Positions 12,401 through 24,804 of a stretch of 64,000 bases of DNA are shown one piece after another. The stretch is from Lolium rigidum (Eukaryota > Streptophyta > Magnoliopsida > Poales > Poaceae), in NCBI RefSeq assembly GCF_022539505.1, contig NC_061514.1:37663769-37727768 (forward strand), read 5' to 3'. Both the position numbers and the translations under genes were made by a program. Position 1 is the stretch's first letter. Every line of letters begins with the position of its first letter. The notes below the pieces were generated by a model. It was not told the DNA's origin. It saw only the letters and a program-made list of their open reading frames with translations, and did no database searches.

Positions 12401-13411
12401 ATCGACCTTGGATCCATTTCCAACGCGCATCGTCATCTCGTCCCTCGCCAGGCTTCGTTTATTCCGCGGTTCCTATTTCGAGTTACAAATGTGAGCAACC
12501 GAACCAGTATCAAATACCCAGGCACTACTACAATTACCAGTAAGATAGACATCAATAATATGTATATCAGATATACCTTTCTTCTTGATGAGGCCTCTCT
12601 TCAGATCAGCCAAGTATTCGGGGCAATTACGCTTCCAGTGCCCCTTCTCCTTGCAGTAATAGCACACAGTATCAGACTTAGGGCCAGCCTTAGGCTTCTC
12701 AGGAGGCGCAACAAATTTCTTGCCGCCCTTCTTGAAGTTGCCCTTGTTAGGCTTGCCCTGCTTCTTGAAACTGGTGGTCTTGTTGACCATCAACACTTAG
12801 TTCTCTTTCGGTATCTGCACCTCAGCAGATTTCAGCATGGAGAAGAGTTCAGGTAACTCTTTGTTCATGTTCTGCATGTTGTAGTTCATAACAAAGTTCT
12901 TGTAACTAGGTGGCAGTGATTGGAGTACACGATGAATACCCAGCTGGTTAGGAATCACAATCCCCAAGTCACTGAGCTTCTTCGCATGCCCGGACATAGC
13001 GAGCACGTGCTCACTAACGGAGCTACCCACTTCCATCATACAACCAAAGAAGTGTTTCGAGGCCTCATAGCTTTCCACGGCCGCGTGAGTTTCAAAGATA
13101 GATTTTAGCTCACTGACCAGCTCATAAGGGTCGTGGTGCTCAAAACGCTTTTGGAGCTCCGCCTCTAGGCTGCACAGGATGGCACACTGAACTTGGGAGT
13201 ACCGAGTTACCCGAGTCTCGCAAACATTCTTTACATCCTCAGATACTGCAGATGAAGGTGGGGGACCTAGCGGTGCCTCGAGCACATACTGCAGGTTTCC
13301 ACCAGTGAGGAAAATCCTCACATGACGAAACCAGTCAGTGAAGTTGCTACCATTGCTTTTAAGCTTTTCTTTCTCTAGGAACTGGTTAAAATTGATAGTG
13401 GGGGCCGCCAT
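9415..13411 (-). pseudogene. Ty1/Copia gag-pol polyprotein, degraded
   Basis: Read on the minus strand from ATG 13411: a Gag domain starting MAAPTINFNQFLEKEKLK; a zinc knuckle CYYCKEKGHWKRNC; aspartic protease WVFDTGSVAHICNS; GAG-pre-integrase with a WHCRLGH motif; integrase core with HTDVCGP; reverse transcriptase with WQMDVKTAFLNG and the catalytic YVDD; and RNase H with STESEYIAASEA near the end. The order protease-integrase-RT-RNase H is the Copia order. In-frame stops occur at 12797-12799 (TAA), 12473-12475 (TAG), 11465-11467 (TAG where Trp is expected) and near 10000, and frameshifts occur near 11815, 11720, 11140 and 9790. The element cannot make its proteins. It lies between its 3' LTR on the left and a leader on the right, but a same-orientation 5' LTR is absent. 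Confidence 0.9.
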
Positions 13412-13772
13412 GATCTACAACATATTTGCAAAGAGTTTAGACTAAGTTTATGATAATATGAGTTCAATTTTAATTCTTAAATTAACTAGGTGAACTCCCA
13501 CTCAAAACAACATCCCTCGTATTGTCTTAGTGATCACACGAACCAAATCCACTACACCAAGTCCGATCTTCACGAGAAAAGTTGTAGCTTCAAAGGCAAA
13601 CACTCGAAGTGTTCATCATATTATTCATATGACTCATGCTCTACCTTTCGGTATCCCGTGTTCTGAGACCATGTCTGTACATGCTAGGCTCGTCAAGGCA
13701 ACCTTAGTATCCGCTTGTGCAAATCTGGCTTGCACCCGTTGTATGCACATGTAGAATCTATCACACCCGATC
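13412..13772 (-). other. 5' leader of the minus-strand Copia element
   Basis: Between the gag ATG and the neighbouring LTR lies leader DNA. Near 13660-13672 the minus strand reads ATGGTCTCAGAAC, which may be a degenerate relic resembling the methionine-tRNA primer site TGGTATCAGAGC, or simply leader text. The leader ends without reaching its own 5' LTR; instead an LTR in the opposite orientation starts at 13773. Confidence 0.5.
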
Positions 13773-15059
13773 TGTTGGAGATATGCCCAAGAGGCAATAA
13801 TAAAATGGTTATTATAATATATCTTTGTGTTTATGATAAATGTTTGCATACCATGCTATAATTGTATTAACCGAAACATTGATACATGTGTGTTATGTAA
13901 ACAACAAGAAGTCCCTAGTAAGCCTCTTGTATAACTAGCTTGTTGATTAATAGATGATCATGGTTTTGTGATCATGAACATTAGATGTTATTAGTAACAA
14001 GGTTATGTCATTAGATGAATGATATAATGCACATACACCCAAATAAGCGTAGCATAAGATCACGGCATTAAGTTCAACTTGCTATTAGCTTCCGATACAC
14101 AGTTACCTAGTCCTTCGACCATGAGATCATGTAAATCACTTATACCGGAAGGGTACTTTGATTACATCAAACGCCACTGCGTAAATGGGTGGTTATAAAG
14201 ATGGGATTAATTATTCGGAAAGTGCGAGTTGAGGCATATGGATCAAGAGTGGGATTTGTCCATCCCGATGACGGATAGATATACTCTGGGCCCTCTCGGT
14301 GGAATGTCGTCAGATTAGCTTGCAAGCATGTGAATGTTTCACAAGAGATGATATGCCACGGTACGAGTAAAGAGTACTTGTCGGTGACGAGGTTGAACAA
14401 GGTATCGTGATACCGATGATCGAACCTCGGACAAGTAGGGTATCGCGTGACAAAGGGAATCGGTATCGTATGTAAATGGTTCAATCGATCACTAAGTTAT
14501 CGTTGAATATGTGGGAGCCATTATGGATCTCCAGATCCCGCTATTGGTTATTGGTCGGAGAGAAGTCTGGACCATGTCTGCATAGTTCACGAACCGTAGG
14601 GTGACACACTTAAGGTTTGATGTCGTTTTAAGTAGATATGGAATATGGAATGGAGTTTGAATGTTTGTTCGGAGTCTCGGATGGGATCCAGGACATCACG
14701 AGGACGTCCGGAATGGTCCGGAGAACAAGATTCATATATAGGAAGTCACTTTCCAAGTTTGGAAATGATCCGGTGCATTTATGGAAGGCGCTAGAATGTT
14801 CTAGAACCTTCCGAAAGAAATCACCATGGAAGGTGGAGTCCCGGTTGGACTCCACCAACCCTAACTAGCCAACCAAGTGGGAGGGTGGAGTCCATGGTGG
14901 ACTGCACCTCCTTGGTCGGCCAACAAGGGGGGAAGGGGAGAGTCCCCGTTCCTCTAGGTTTCGTCCATATGGCAGTTTTTGAATTGGGGTCTTATTCGAA
15001 GACTTTGGACAAACCCTAGGGATTCCACCTATATAAAGAGGAGGAGAGGGAGGAGCTGG
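13773..15059 (+). repeat. Opposite-oriented LTR of the same Copia family, truncated
   Basis: It starts TGTTGGAGATATGCCC and follows the 9394-to-8100 minus-strand LTR base by base with scattered differences, but lies on the plus strand. It includes the U3 TATA box (TATATAAAGAGG, about 15031-15042) and is cut right after it at 15059 by the next element. It is either part of a second element inserted head-to-head or the product of an inversion. No target-site duplication can be tested because the right end is missing. Confidence 0.8.
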
Positions 15060-16482
15060 TGATGCGCGTAGATGTACACGTCCGTTGGGAACCCCAAGAG
15101 GAAGGTATGATGCGCACATCGGCAAGTTTTCCCTCAGAAAGAAACCAAGGTTTATGGAACCAGGAGGAGCCAAGAAGCACGTTCAAGGTTGATGGCGGCG
15201 GGATGTAGTGCGGCGCAACACCAGGGATTCCGGCGCCAACATGCAACCTGCACAACACAACCAAAGTACTTTGCCCCAACGAAACAGTGAGGTTGTCAAT
15301 CTCACCGGCTTGTTGTAACAAAGGATTAACCGTATTGTGTGGAAGATGATTGTTTGCAAGAAAACAGTATAACAAGTATTGCGAGTAGATTGTATGCGAT
15401 GTAAAAGAATAGGACCGGGGTCCACAGTTCACTAGAGGTGTCTCTCCCATAAGATAAAAGCATGTTGGGTGAACAAATTACAGTCGGGCAATTAACAAAT
15501 AGAAAAGGGCATAACAATGCATATACATGATATGATAAATATAGTGAGATTTAATTGGGCATTACGACAAAGTACATAGACCGCCATCCAACTGCATCTA
15601 TGCCTAAAAAGTCCACCTTCAGGTTATCATCCGAACCCCTTCCTGTATTAAGTTGCACAACAACAGACAATTGCATTAAGTATGGTGCGTAATGTAATCG
15701 ACAACTACATCCTTAGACATAGAATCAATGTTTTATCCCTAGTGGCAACAGACACAGCACAACCTTAGAACTTTACATCACTCTGTCCCGGTATCAATGA
15801 AGGCATGAACCCACTATCGAGCATAAATACTCCCTCTTGGAGTTAAGAGTAAAAACTTGGCCGAGCCTCTACTAATAACGGAGAGCATGCAAGATCATAA
15901 ACAACACATAAGTAATAGATTGATAATCACCATAACATAGTATTCTCTATCCATCGGATCCCGACATACACAACATATAGTATTACAGATAGATGATCTT
16001 GATCATGTTAGGCAGCTCACAAGATCCAACAATGAAGCACAATAAGGAGAAGACGACCATCTAGCTACTGCTATGGACCCATAGTCCAGGGGTGAACTAC
16101 TCACTCATCACTCCGGAGGCGACCATGGCGGTGTAGAGTCCTCCGGGAGATGAATCCCCTCTCCGGCAGGGTGCCGGAGGCGATCTCCTGAATCCCCCGA
16201 TATGGGATTCGCGGCGGCATCTCTAGAAGGTTTTTCGTATCGTGGCTCTCGGTACTGGGGGTTTCGCGACGGAGGCTTTAAGTAGGCGGAAGGGCAACGC
16301 GGGGGGCCACACGAGGGCCCCACACACCAGGTCGGCGCGGCCAGGGCCTGGGCCGCGCCGCCCTAGTGTGGCGGCGCCTCGTGGCCCCACTTCCTTCCCT
16401 CTTCACGCTTCTGGAAGCTTCGTGCAAAAATAGGACCCTGGGCGTTGATTTCGTCCAATTCCGAGAATATTTCCTTACTAGG
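15060..16482 (-). repeat. Sabrina-like Gypsy LTR, truncated at its 5' end
   Basis: Read on the minus strand the segment ends ACGCGCATCA (LTR end CA at 15060) and contains text that I recognise from memory as the long LTR of Sabrina-type (Athila-lineage) Gypsy elements of Triticeae, for example the block describing repeated TCTTATGGGAGAGACACCTC. A TATA-like CTTAAAGCC occurs at about 16276-16284. The expected LTR start (TGATACGTC) is not present because the segment is cut at 16482 by the Tat element. Inserted into the Copia LTR at GCTGG (15055-15059). The family name is from memory and not searched. Confidence 0.6.
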
Positions 16483-17042
16483 TGTTGTGGGTATACTTCA
16501 TGGGTGTACCATCGACAGTGCCTAGATCCGGCAAGCCCGGGTGGCCCACAGACGGTGATGAGGCATGTGGCCCATCGGGCGGCCCGATTGCTCGTTGATC
16601 CCGACGGAAGATGTCCGGCCCGAGGAACGAGGAAGCCGGATCCGACCGACCTTGGGAGTAACCCGGATCCATGGAGGCCCGGTAGGAACCCGGATCCAGT
16701 ACGACATGTAAGGAAGGCGGATCCGTGACGTGCACGGCAAGATATTGTACCGTAGTTAGGCTATCTGTAATCCGGCTAGGACTCTCCATGTAAACCCTAG
16801 ATCCGTGCGCCTTTATAAGCCGGATCCCGGGAGCCCTAGAGGCACAACCACAACTCATTGTAACAACGCGAAAGCGCCCGGATAATTCCGGACAAGCAGC
16901 GGTAGGCCCTGTCATCGTGCGGGTGTTCCGAAGCTGGGTAACTCGCGTACCACCGTCCCGTGTGCACTCCGCCCTATGGCCCCTACTTCTTCTCCCCTCG
17001 TGAGGATCCCTCCTCCGAGGTACCGTCGATTAGGCAACGACG
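16483..17042 (+). repeat. 5' LTR of the Tat element
   Basis: Starts TGTTGTGGGTATACTTC and ends GGCAACGACG, where the partner LTR ends ACGACA. It has a TATA box (CTTTATAAG, 16811-16819). It interrupts the Sabrina-like LTR. Confidence 0.9.
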
Positions 17043-17043
17043 G

Positions 17044-17061
17044 TTGGCGCCCACCGTGGGG
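17044..17061 (+). other. Primer-binding site of the Tat element
   Basis: TTGGCGCCCACCGTGGGG directly follows the 5' LTR. This is the usual primer-binding text of Gypsy elements of this kind and primes minus-strand cDNA synthesis from a host tRNA. Confidence 0.7.
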
Positions 17062-17100
17062 CCTGAGGCGTCTGGAGGCCGGAACCGGGAGGGCTCCGCC

Positions 17101-20100
17101 ATGGGAAGCTACGACGACTCGATCGCTGTGGGGCGTGTACTCTACGCCGGGAATTTTCCGATCGTCCCCCCGGACGAATTCTGGATTCCGGCTAGGTCAA
17201 ACCCCGTCAAGCTCTCCATCGTCCCAATCGGCGGCATCCACATCTTCGTCGGGGAAACCGTCGATTCCGACGGAAACCCACTGGTAAGTAACGCTGACGC
17301 GACCGCCGCTGAGCAGGACGCAGTCGCGAAGTTCCGACCTGAGTCGCAGGAGCTTCCTAAGGAAGATTCCGCCTTAGATCTGAAAAATTTCAAACCCACC
17401 CAATCCGCCCCTAAGCAGGAGATAACGATGGAAGACCAATGCAGATCCGCCTGGGTCTCCCAGGTGTTAGAGAAGCAAAGGTGTCACTTCGTACACTTCA
17501 TAGCCCATACCGCAGGAGCCGCCCCTCAAGAGGACGGAGCTGGTCCTGTGCAGGTTGAGGCGCCGGAAAACGCTGCTCCGGATCAGCAGGAGGCTGTCGG
17601 AGAAAGCGGAGCCCCGGTGGAAGAGTCGATTCTGGGAAACTTAAGCCCAATTTCCGGAGATACCCAATCCATGGACACTGAAGAGTTCGATCGCAGGGTG
17701 AAGGAATATGGATACGGTGCCCAGCCTGAAGTTGATTCCGCCCAGCCAAAGCAGGTCCTTGCGACCGTCGCTGCGCTGGGAGAAAACGGAACAGAAGCAG
17801 CAGACACCCAATCTGACCCCTAGCCATCTCGTCGGGGATCCCCAATGTCACGGGAGCGGCCCCGCAGGGATTCTTCCTCAGAGGAACTCCTGTCAACTGA
17901 AGATATGATCGCACAAGCAGGCATGGAGGCGGCTTATCGCTCGGATATTCTTAACAAACCTATCACTCCCGAAGACGTAGAAGCTTTGGAAGCTAAAAGA
18001 TTGGAGCTGCTGGCCACAGCCAAAAAGTTTAAGGACACTGCAGCCGCCATGCTTGAAGAACGCCAGCATGCCGCAGTTTTTGTGGAAGGCTTCATCCAGC
18101 GTGAGCAGGAAGTGGACGAAGGACTGGCAAAGGTCAAGGAACTCCGAAAGCATTGGGAGGACAAAATCGTTGAAGCTCATCACGAGGTCGAAAGGGTCCG
18201 GCGTGACTTGGTAACTCCCCGCAGGATCACCTTCGCAACCCCAACAGAGCAGCAACCGCTTGCCACCCCGAAGGACAATATGACGAAGGCTGCAGAGATC
18301 TTGAAGAAAAAGAACGAGGAGATCGATATCGACTACGTTCGCAAGCTCGTCGCGTCAGCAGTGGTACAGCAGAGCAAGGCAGACACTTCGCGCAGGTTAG
18401 AATCTAACCCGGAGCTTTGCGTCTCCACTGCGCAGAAGGACGCCCATGACAATCGCCATCGAGATAACGAATCGCGTACCGGATCTTCGGAGCGCAGAAG
18501 GCAAGCCAGAGAACACCCAAATCCGATCCCCGTACCATCAAAAACACCTCCATCGGATCCGAGAAGGGGAAAGGATGCAATGTACTCCGGACGAGACAAG
18601 TACCGCCACCCCACCCCTCCGCCTAATGGTCACCCGCGTCCCCCTCGCCGCCGTAGTCCAGCCGGAAACACCAGGCCCCAAGGGCATGCTGGCATTGTTA
18701 TCCGCGACAACGTGCTGCCTTCAAGAAACAGAAACAGGGAGGGCACGCCGAAACCTCGCCGGAATCAGAATAATGATCATGAGCCCGAGCCAAGGAGGAG
18801 CCGGAATGAGGAGCGCGACCCGGAACCCCGCCGGAGCCGGAACGACCAGGGCAGCCAGCGCCACGGCGAAGGCAGCCACAGAAGCCGGAGCCAGCACCGG
18901 GAAGGCCGGGGAGAATCTGAAGGCGGAAGCAAGAGGTCGGATCGGACCCCTCGCAGGTCTCCCTCGCCACCACCTAGCGGTGGCGGCGGAGGTGGAGGCG
19001 GAGGCAGCGGTCGGAGATCTCGCTCTCGCTCAAAATCCCCCCGCCACGGTTCGCGCGACGCACGGGAACGTCTCAACGAATACAGAACCGACTACATCGG
19101 ACCAAAGTGCTTTGGCAGGATGATTCGAGAGGAACCAAAGCCAAGGAGCTCCCTCAAGCTACCCGGAAACTTGAAGCATTATGATGGCACCGAAAGGCCG
19201 GATACCTGGATTGAGGATTACTATAATGCAGTAACCTTTGCCGGAGGGACCCCTAACATCGCCTGCCGCATGCTCCAATTGTACCTTGTAGGTCCAGCCC
19301 GGATCTGGCTCAGCGACCTCGAGAAAAACTCCATCTTTTGCTTGGTTTGACCCGAAGACCGCTTTCGAGAAACACTTCAGAGGCACCTACAAAAGACCTG
19401 CCACGGCAAGCGACCTACAAGCTTGTATCCAGAAGAAGGGAGAATCCTCACGGAACTTCCTCACGCGATGGTTAGCGTGCAGGAACGAGTGCGAAAACGT
19501 CGACCACACCACTGCCATGTACGCCTTCATCGGCGGACTGCAAAGAGGAGGACTGCTGAGGCATAAGCTCACTTGTTTAGCTAATGCAAATAAGTTAACT
19601 TTGGATGAGATGATCTCCATTGCCAGTGACCACACTGCCGCCGATGACGACGCAGGCGGTGACATCGCAACCACAGCAATCCCCCTACACCAGCAAAAGA
19701 AGAACCGTGACAACGGCAATAGCAGCAGCCATAAGCGCAAAAACCCTGATGACCAGAAGAGTGGCGGATCCGACTTGGTCGCCATGGCGTTCCAACGCGG
19801 AGGTTCAGGAGGCGGAAGAGGACGCGGCCGTGGAAGCGGAGCCGGCAGGGGTCAGCAGCATGGCGCAGAGGCCACACCTGGCGGATCCCGCGCCCCGCAA
19901 ACCTACGAGGAGTATAGGGACATGCCCTGCCTGGCCCACTTGGATCCGGCTACAGGGAAGTCCACTCACACCAACCGCAACTGCAAGTGGGTCAACGACT
20001 TAAAGAACGACCCGGAGGCAGGATACAAGCAAGCCCGGAAGCACCGCCCTCGCGGCAAAGGAGGCAAGGGCAAGAACAAAGACAAGGATGAGGACAGCTC

Positions 20101-20980
20101 CGAGGCAATGGATGAGGATGATAACTCGCCGGATCCCAAGGCAGGGTCCGCAGGTAAATCCAACCCGTTTGAGAAAAAGAGCGTGGTGGCTTACCACACT
20201 TTCCTCGGAACACCAACAGTCCGCGCCACCAAGTCAGCTGCCAGGATCCTGAACGCCATAGTTCCGGCTGTGCCGCAGTATGTCAGGTGGTCGGAAGTCC
20301 CATGCACATTTGACAGAGAGGATCATCCTGTCATTGTGCCAAAGGAGTGCTATGCCTTGGTTGTAAGTCCCCGCATAGACGGGTATGATTTCTCCAAGTG
20401 CCTCATGGATGGTGGAGCCAGCTTGAACATCATGTACCTGGAGACTCTGGAGCGGATGAACCTCACCAAGGAACAACTCAAACACAGCACGACTGAGTTT
20501 CATGGCGTGGTTCCGGGTAAGAAGGCAAATTCCCTCGGCAGCATCACACTTCCCGTGGCCTTCGGTGATGTTCACAATTTCCGCGAAGAGAGGATCACAT
20601 TTGAAGTTGTGCCCTTCAAGAGCTCCTATCACGTCATCTTCGGCAGGCCCACCTACCACAAGTTCCACGCAAGGGCGTGCTACATCTACAACAAGCTCAA
20701 GATTCCGGGTCCTAAAGGTATGATTACCATATCCGGAGACTACAAAAAGGCTCATGAGTGCGAGTTAGGCGAAGCCGCCTTCGCAGAGTCTGTGATATCT
20801 GGAGAGGAGCTGAAAGGCTACAGAGCCGCGGTGGATCCGACTGAGATGCAGACCACCAAGAAGCAAATCTCTGAAGAGAAAGCGTCCTTCAAGGCCGCGA
20901 TAGAGACCAAAAAAGTCAGCTTCAAGGAAGGCGACGATACCAAGCAAGTCTCAATCGGAGCCAACATGGACCCCAAATAG
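17101..20980 (+). pseudogene. Tat element gag and aspartic protease, interrupted
   Basis: The frame opens at ATG 17101 with an acidic region and stops at TAG 17821-17823; the same frame continues from ATG 17845 through a coiled-coil-like stretch (EALEAKRLELLATAKKFKD), an Arg/Ser/Gly-rich stretch, and the retrotransposon Gag core (GNLKHYDGTERPDTWIEDYY, RMLQLYLVGPARIWLSDL). A one-base gain near 19344 shifts the frame; the next frame carries the end of the Gag core, a basic Gly/Arg-rich tail and the protease active site LMDGGASLN with the later GRPTYHKF block, then stops at TAG 20978-20980. Gag forms the virus-like particle and the protease cuts the polyprotein. Both TAG stops are explained by CAG-to-TAG changes. 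The first stop might instead be a true ORF boundary, because an ATG follows. Confidence 0.8.
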
Positions 20981-23900
20981 GAAAGCGCGCTCGTCGAGTT
21001 CCTCCGCGCTAACATGGATATCTTCGCATGGCAACCTTCTGACATGTCCGGAGTACCTAGGGAACTCGCCGAGCACTACCTCAACATAAATCCGGGGGCT
21101 AAACCGGTGAAGCAAGCTATGCGACGCTTTGGAGATAAGAAGCGCCGCGCCATAGGAATGGAATTAGCTAAGTTACTAGAGGCAGGTTTTGTAATAGAAG
21201 TTATCCACACAGATTGGGTCGCAAATCCCGTCCTTGTACCCAAAAAGAACACCGTAATACTAAGAATGTGCATCGATTACTACGGCTTGAACAAACATTG
21301 CCCGAAAGATCCGTTTCCCCTGCCGCGCATTGACCAAGTCATTGATTCGACGGCGGGGCGGAACTCTGTGTTTTCTTGATGCGTATTCCGGTTATCACCA
21401 GATCCGGATGAAGGAGTCCGACCAAAAGGCGACCTCGTTCATCACCCCATTTGGCACTTACTGCTATGTTACTATGCCCTTTGGCTTGAAAAACGCAGGT
21501 GCCACCTACCAACGTACGATGCGGCGGTGCTTGAAGGACCAGATTGGCCGGAACGTACACGCTTACGTCGACGACATCGCGATCATGACTCGGAAAGGAT
21601 CCGACTTGATCAGCGACCTCACAGAAACCTTTGAGAACCTCCGTCGGTACAAGATGATGTTGAATCCGCTGAAGTGCGTCTTTGGCGTACCAGCCGGAAA
21701 ACTCCTTGGCTTCATTGTCTCTAACAGGGGCATTGAAGTAAACCCGGAAAAAATCAAGGCAATTTTGTGCATAAACAGGCCAACTTGTCTCAAAGATGTG
21801 CAACGGCTTACTGGTTGTGTCGCAGCAATCAGCGAGGTTTGTTAGCCGTCTTGGCGAGAAGGCACTTCCCCTGTACAAGCTATTGAAGAAAACGAGACAA
21901 GTTTGTGCTGGGACGAGGCGACGGATGCAGCACTACAAGGGTTGAAGGAGATACTTACCTCCCCGCCTATCCTAGCGGCTCCGGGAGAGTCGAGCCTATG
22001 CTCCTTTACACGGCAGCCACCAACGAGGTCATCAGCCTCGTCATCGTGGTGGAACGACAGGAAGAAGGTCACGAATATGGAGTCCAAAGGCCAGTCTACT
22101 ATATTAGCGAGGTCCTCACGGAGTCCAAACAACGCTACCCTCACTTTCAGAAGTTAGCCTACGGAGTATTCCTGGGCAGTAGGAAGCTGAGACATTACTT
22201 CCAAGAACATCCAGTAACAGTCGTGAGCAAAGCTCCGCTGTCAACGATTCTCAACAATGCTGACGCAACAGGACGCACAGCAAAATGGGGCATTGAATTA
22301 TCCGCCTTCGACATTAGCTATAAAGCCAGGACCGCGGTCAAATCCCAGGTTTTGGCAGATTTCGTCGCAGATTGGACAGAAGCTCCGGACGCAAATTTGG
22401 AGCCGGAACCAGAGACATGGGTTATGCACTTCGACGGATCCAAGCAGCATCAAGGCTCAGGAGCCGGAGTCACCCTGAAGTCCCCTACCGGAGAAGAACT
22501 GCAGTACGTTCTGCAGATTCACTTCGAAGCTACAAACAACATGGCAGAATACGAGGCTCTACTACACGGACTGCGCATCGCTAAGGAAATAGGGATCAAG
22601 CACATCATCTGTTGCGGAGATTCCGACCTGGTGGCACAGCAAGTAGCCGGACACTGGAACGCCAGAAATTCCGTCATGGCGGCTTACAGAGACGAAGTTG
22701 ACGAGATCGCCAAGTGCTTTCTAGGATACGAAGTCAAGTATGTCCGGAGAGACGACAACGCAGCGGCAGACATGCTGTCCAAGCTCGGATCCGGTAGGAA
22801 GCCAATTCCGCCTGGAATTTTCCTGGAGCATCTCCGGATACCTTCGGTGAAGGGCGCTAACCCGGAAAACCCAGAGGTGGCAGTATCTCCGGCCAAAGAG
22901 GTGATGGCTATCATTCCGGCTTGGACACAGCCTTTCCTGGACTACCTCATCGATTAGAAGTTGCCGGAGGACGAGGTCCTCGCACGACAGATCATCAGAC
23001 GAGCAAGATCCTACACAATTGTTGATGGACAGCTCTACAAACGAAGTGCAACAGGGGTATTTCTCAAATGCGTCTCTAATCAAGATGGCATTGAAATCCT
23101 CAGAGAGATCCACGCAGGGGATTGCGGGCATCACGCCGCCCCCAGGTCACTCGTTGCAAAAGCTTTTCGGCTAGGTTTTTATTGGCTCACAGCTAAAGAA
23201 GACGGCCGACAAAATAGTCAAAACCTGCCGGGGTTGCCGATACTACGCTACTCAACCAAACGCTCCAGCTCAAGAGCTGAAGACCATACCTATCACCTGG
23301 CCATTTGCGGTCTGGGGGCTTGATATGGTTGGTAAGTTAAAAAGATCATCTCCTGGTGGTTTTGAATACCTCTTGGTCGCTATTGACAAATTCAGCAAAT
23401 GGATAGAGGCAAAGCCAGTGAGAAAAGCCGACGGTGCTACGGCACTAAAATTTGTCTGCAGCCTCGTAATGACATTCGGCATCCCACACAGCATCATAAC
23501 AGACAATGGCACAAACTTCGCTCAGGGAGAATTAAAGGATTATTGTGAGACAATGGGGATTCGATTGGACCTTGCATCTGTGGCTCACCCACAATCCAAT
23601 GGTCAAGTTGAAAGGGCTAACGGTCTAATATTATCAGGAATCAAGCCACGCCTTGAAGAACCGCTGCGACGAGCAGCTGGAGCTTGGGCTGACGAGCTGG
23701 ACGCTGTCTTGTGGAGTTTGCGAACTACCCCTAACAGGTCAACAGGGTTTACACCATTTTTCCTGGTATACGGATCCGAAGCCGTGATTCCCTCCGACAT
23801 CATCCACGATTCACCGCGAGTTTCCGCCTACAATGAAGAAACAGCTGACGAGGCCAGACAGCTATCTGTGGACCTGATCGAGGAAGCTCGGAACTTAGCT

Positions 23901-24217
23901 GACCAGTGCTCCGCCATCTACCAGCGAAGCTCCGACGTTATCACGGTCGTCGAGTACGGAATCGCTCCTTCATGGCGGGAGACCTGGTCCTCCGCCTTCG
24001 ACAGGTGAAAGACCATAAGCTGCAATCTCCATGGGAAGGACCCTTCGTCGTTAGCAAAGTGCTTCACAACGGGTCGTACTACCTTGTTGATTTCCGCGAG
24101 CTAAGAGACAGACCTGCCAATTGGCACCGGAAACGCAAGCGTGAGGATCCGGACGACATCTACGACGAGACAGATCGTCCCTGGAACATCGCACAGCTAC
24201 GTCCTTTCCACACTTAG
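20981..24217 (+). pseudogene. Tat element pol: reverse transcriptase, two RNase H domains, integrase
   Basis: After the TAG at 20978 the frame continues into RT (AKLLEAGFVIEV, then after a frameshift near 21350 DAYSGYHQIRM, TPFGTYCYVTMPFGLKNAGA, catalytic YVDD at about 21567). Further frameshifts lie near 21830, 21900 and 21985. The first RNase H spans about 22070-22380 and ends VLADFVADWTE. A second, archaeal-like RNase H spans about 22415-22790 with acidic residues in HFDGS, EYEAL, CGDSDLV and AADMLSKL. TAG 22955-22957 interrupts the linker. Integrase follows: zinc-binding IHAGDCGHH, a shift near 23205, then catalytic Asp in WGLDMVG, Asp in ITDNGTNF and Glu in NGQVERANG, another shift near 23920, and the C-terminal domain ending QLRPFHT. 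The element is not able to move on its own proteins. Confidence 0.85.
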
Positions 24218-24268
24218 CATATTTTTTCCCGAGTTACAAACTCTGTAATAGTTATACATGATCAATGA

Positions 24269-24274
24269 AATAAA
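24269..24274 (+). terminator. Candidate polyadenylation signal downstream of pol
   Basis: AATAAA occurs 52 bases after the pol stop. It could end a sense transcript before the antisense gene, which is read toward it from the right. Confidence 0.3.
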
Positions 24275-24804
24275 GCTTTTGGTTCACTCTCTTGAGTCTT
24301 TTACCTCCTTTACTTGTTCATTTTTCGATCGTGTATGTTTTCCGACTAAAACCGCAGAGCTGGATATTTCCGCCTAGGCGTGTATGAAAGTTGTGATTTT
24401 CAAAAATCGTCCTTCAGGACGTAAGCTTAAGTTTTCTGATTAAATTGTTATCTGTTGCGAACTCGTGGATTCCTAGTAGCGATTTCCGGCATCTATGCTT
24501 GGGGGCTTGTTTCCGCGGTTATTGACGGATTACCATTGGGTTTCGTCGCCGGCTGGCGAGCGTCTCCGGCTAAGGTCTTCCGGCTCGCGGAAGGTCAAGC
24601 GAGCAAGCCGGAAAACAACGACATCAGCACTTGCTTTCCGACATAAAACGAAACACGCAGAATAACATTACAGGATAGCAGGATAAGTTGTTTCCGCCCA
24701 CGCATAGTTGTTTCGTACCTAGCTACTTAAGAATTTAAGTATTATTACAAACCCACTCTGGGGCCAAAATGATGCAACTTGTTTCATTGTTCTAAACAGG
24801 AGCT

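Noticed and set aside
17498..18973. Minus-strand frames opposite the Tat gag
   Set aside because: They mirror the sense gag codons and contain no recognisable motif.
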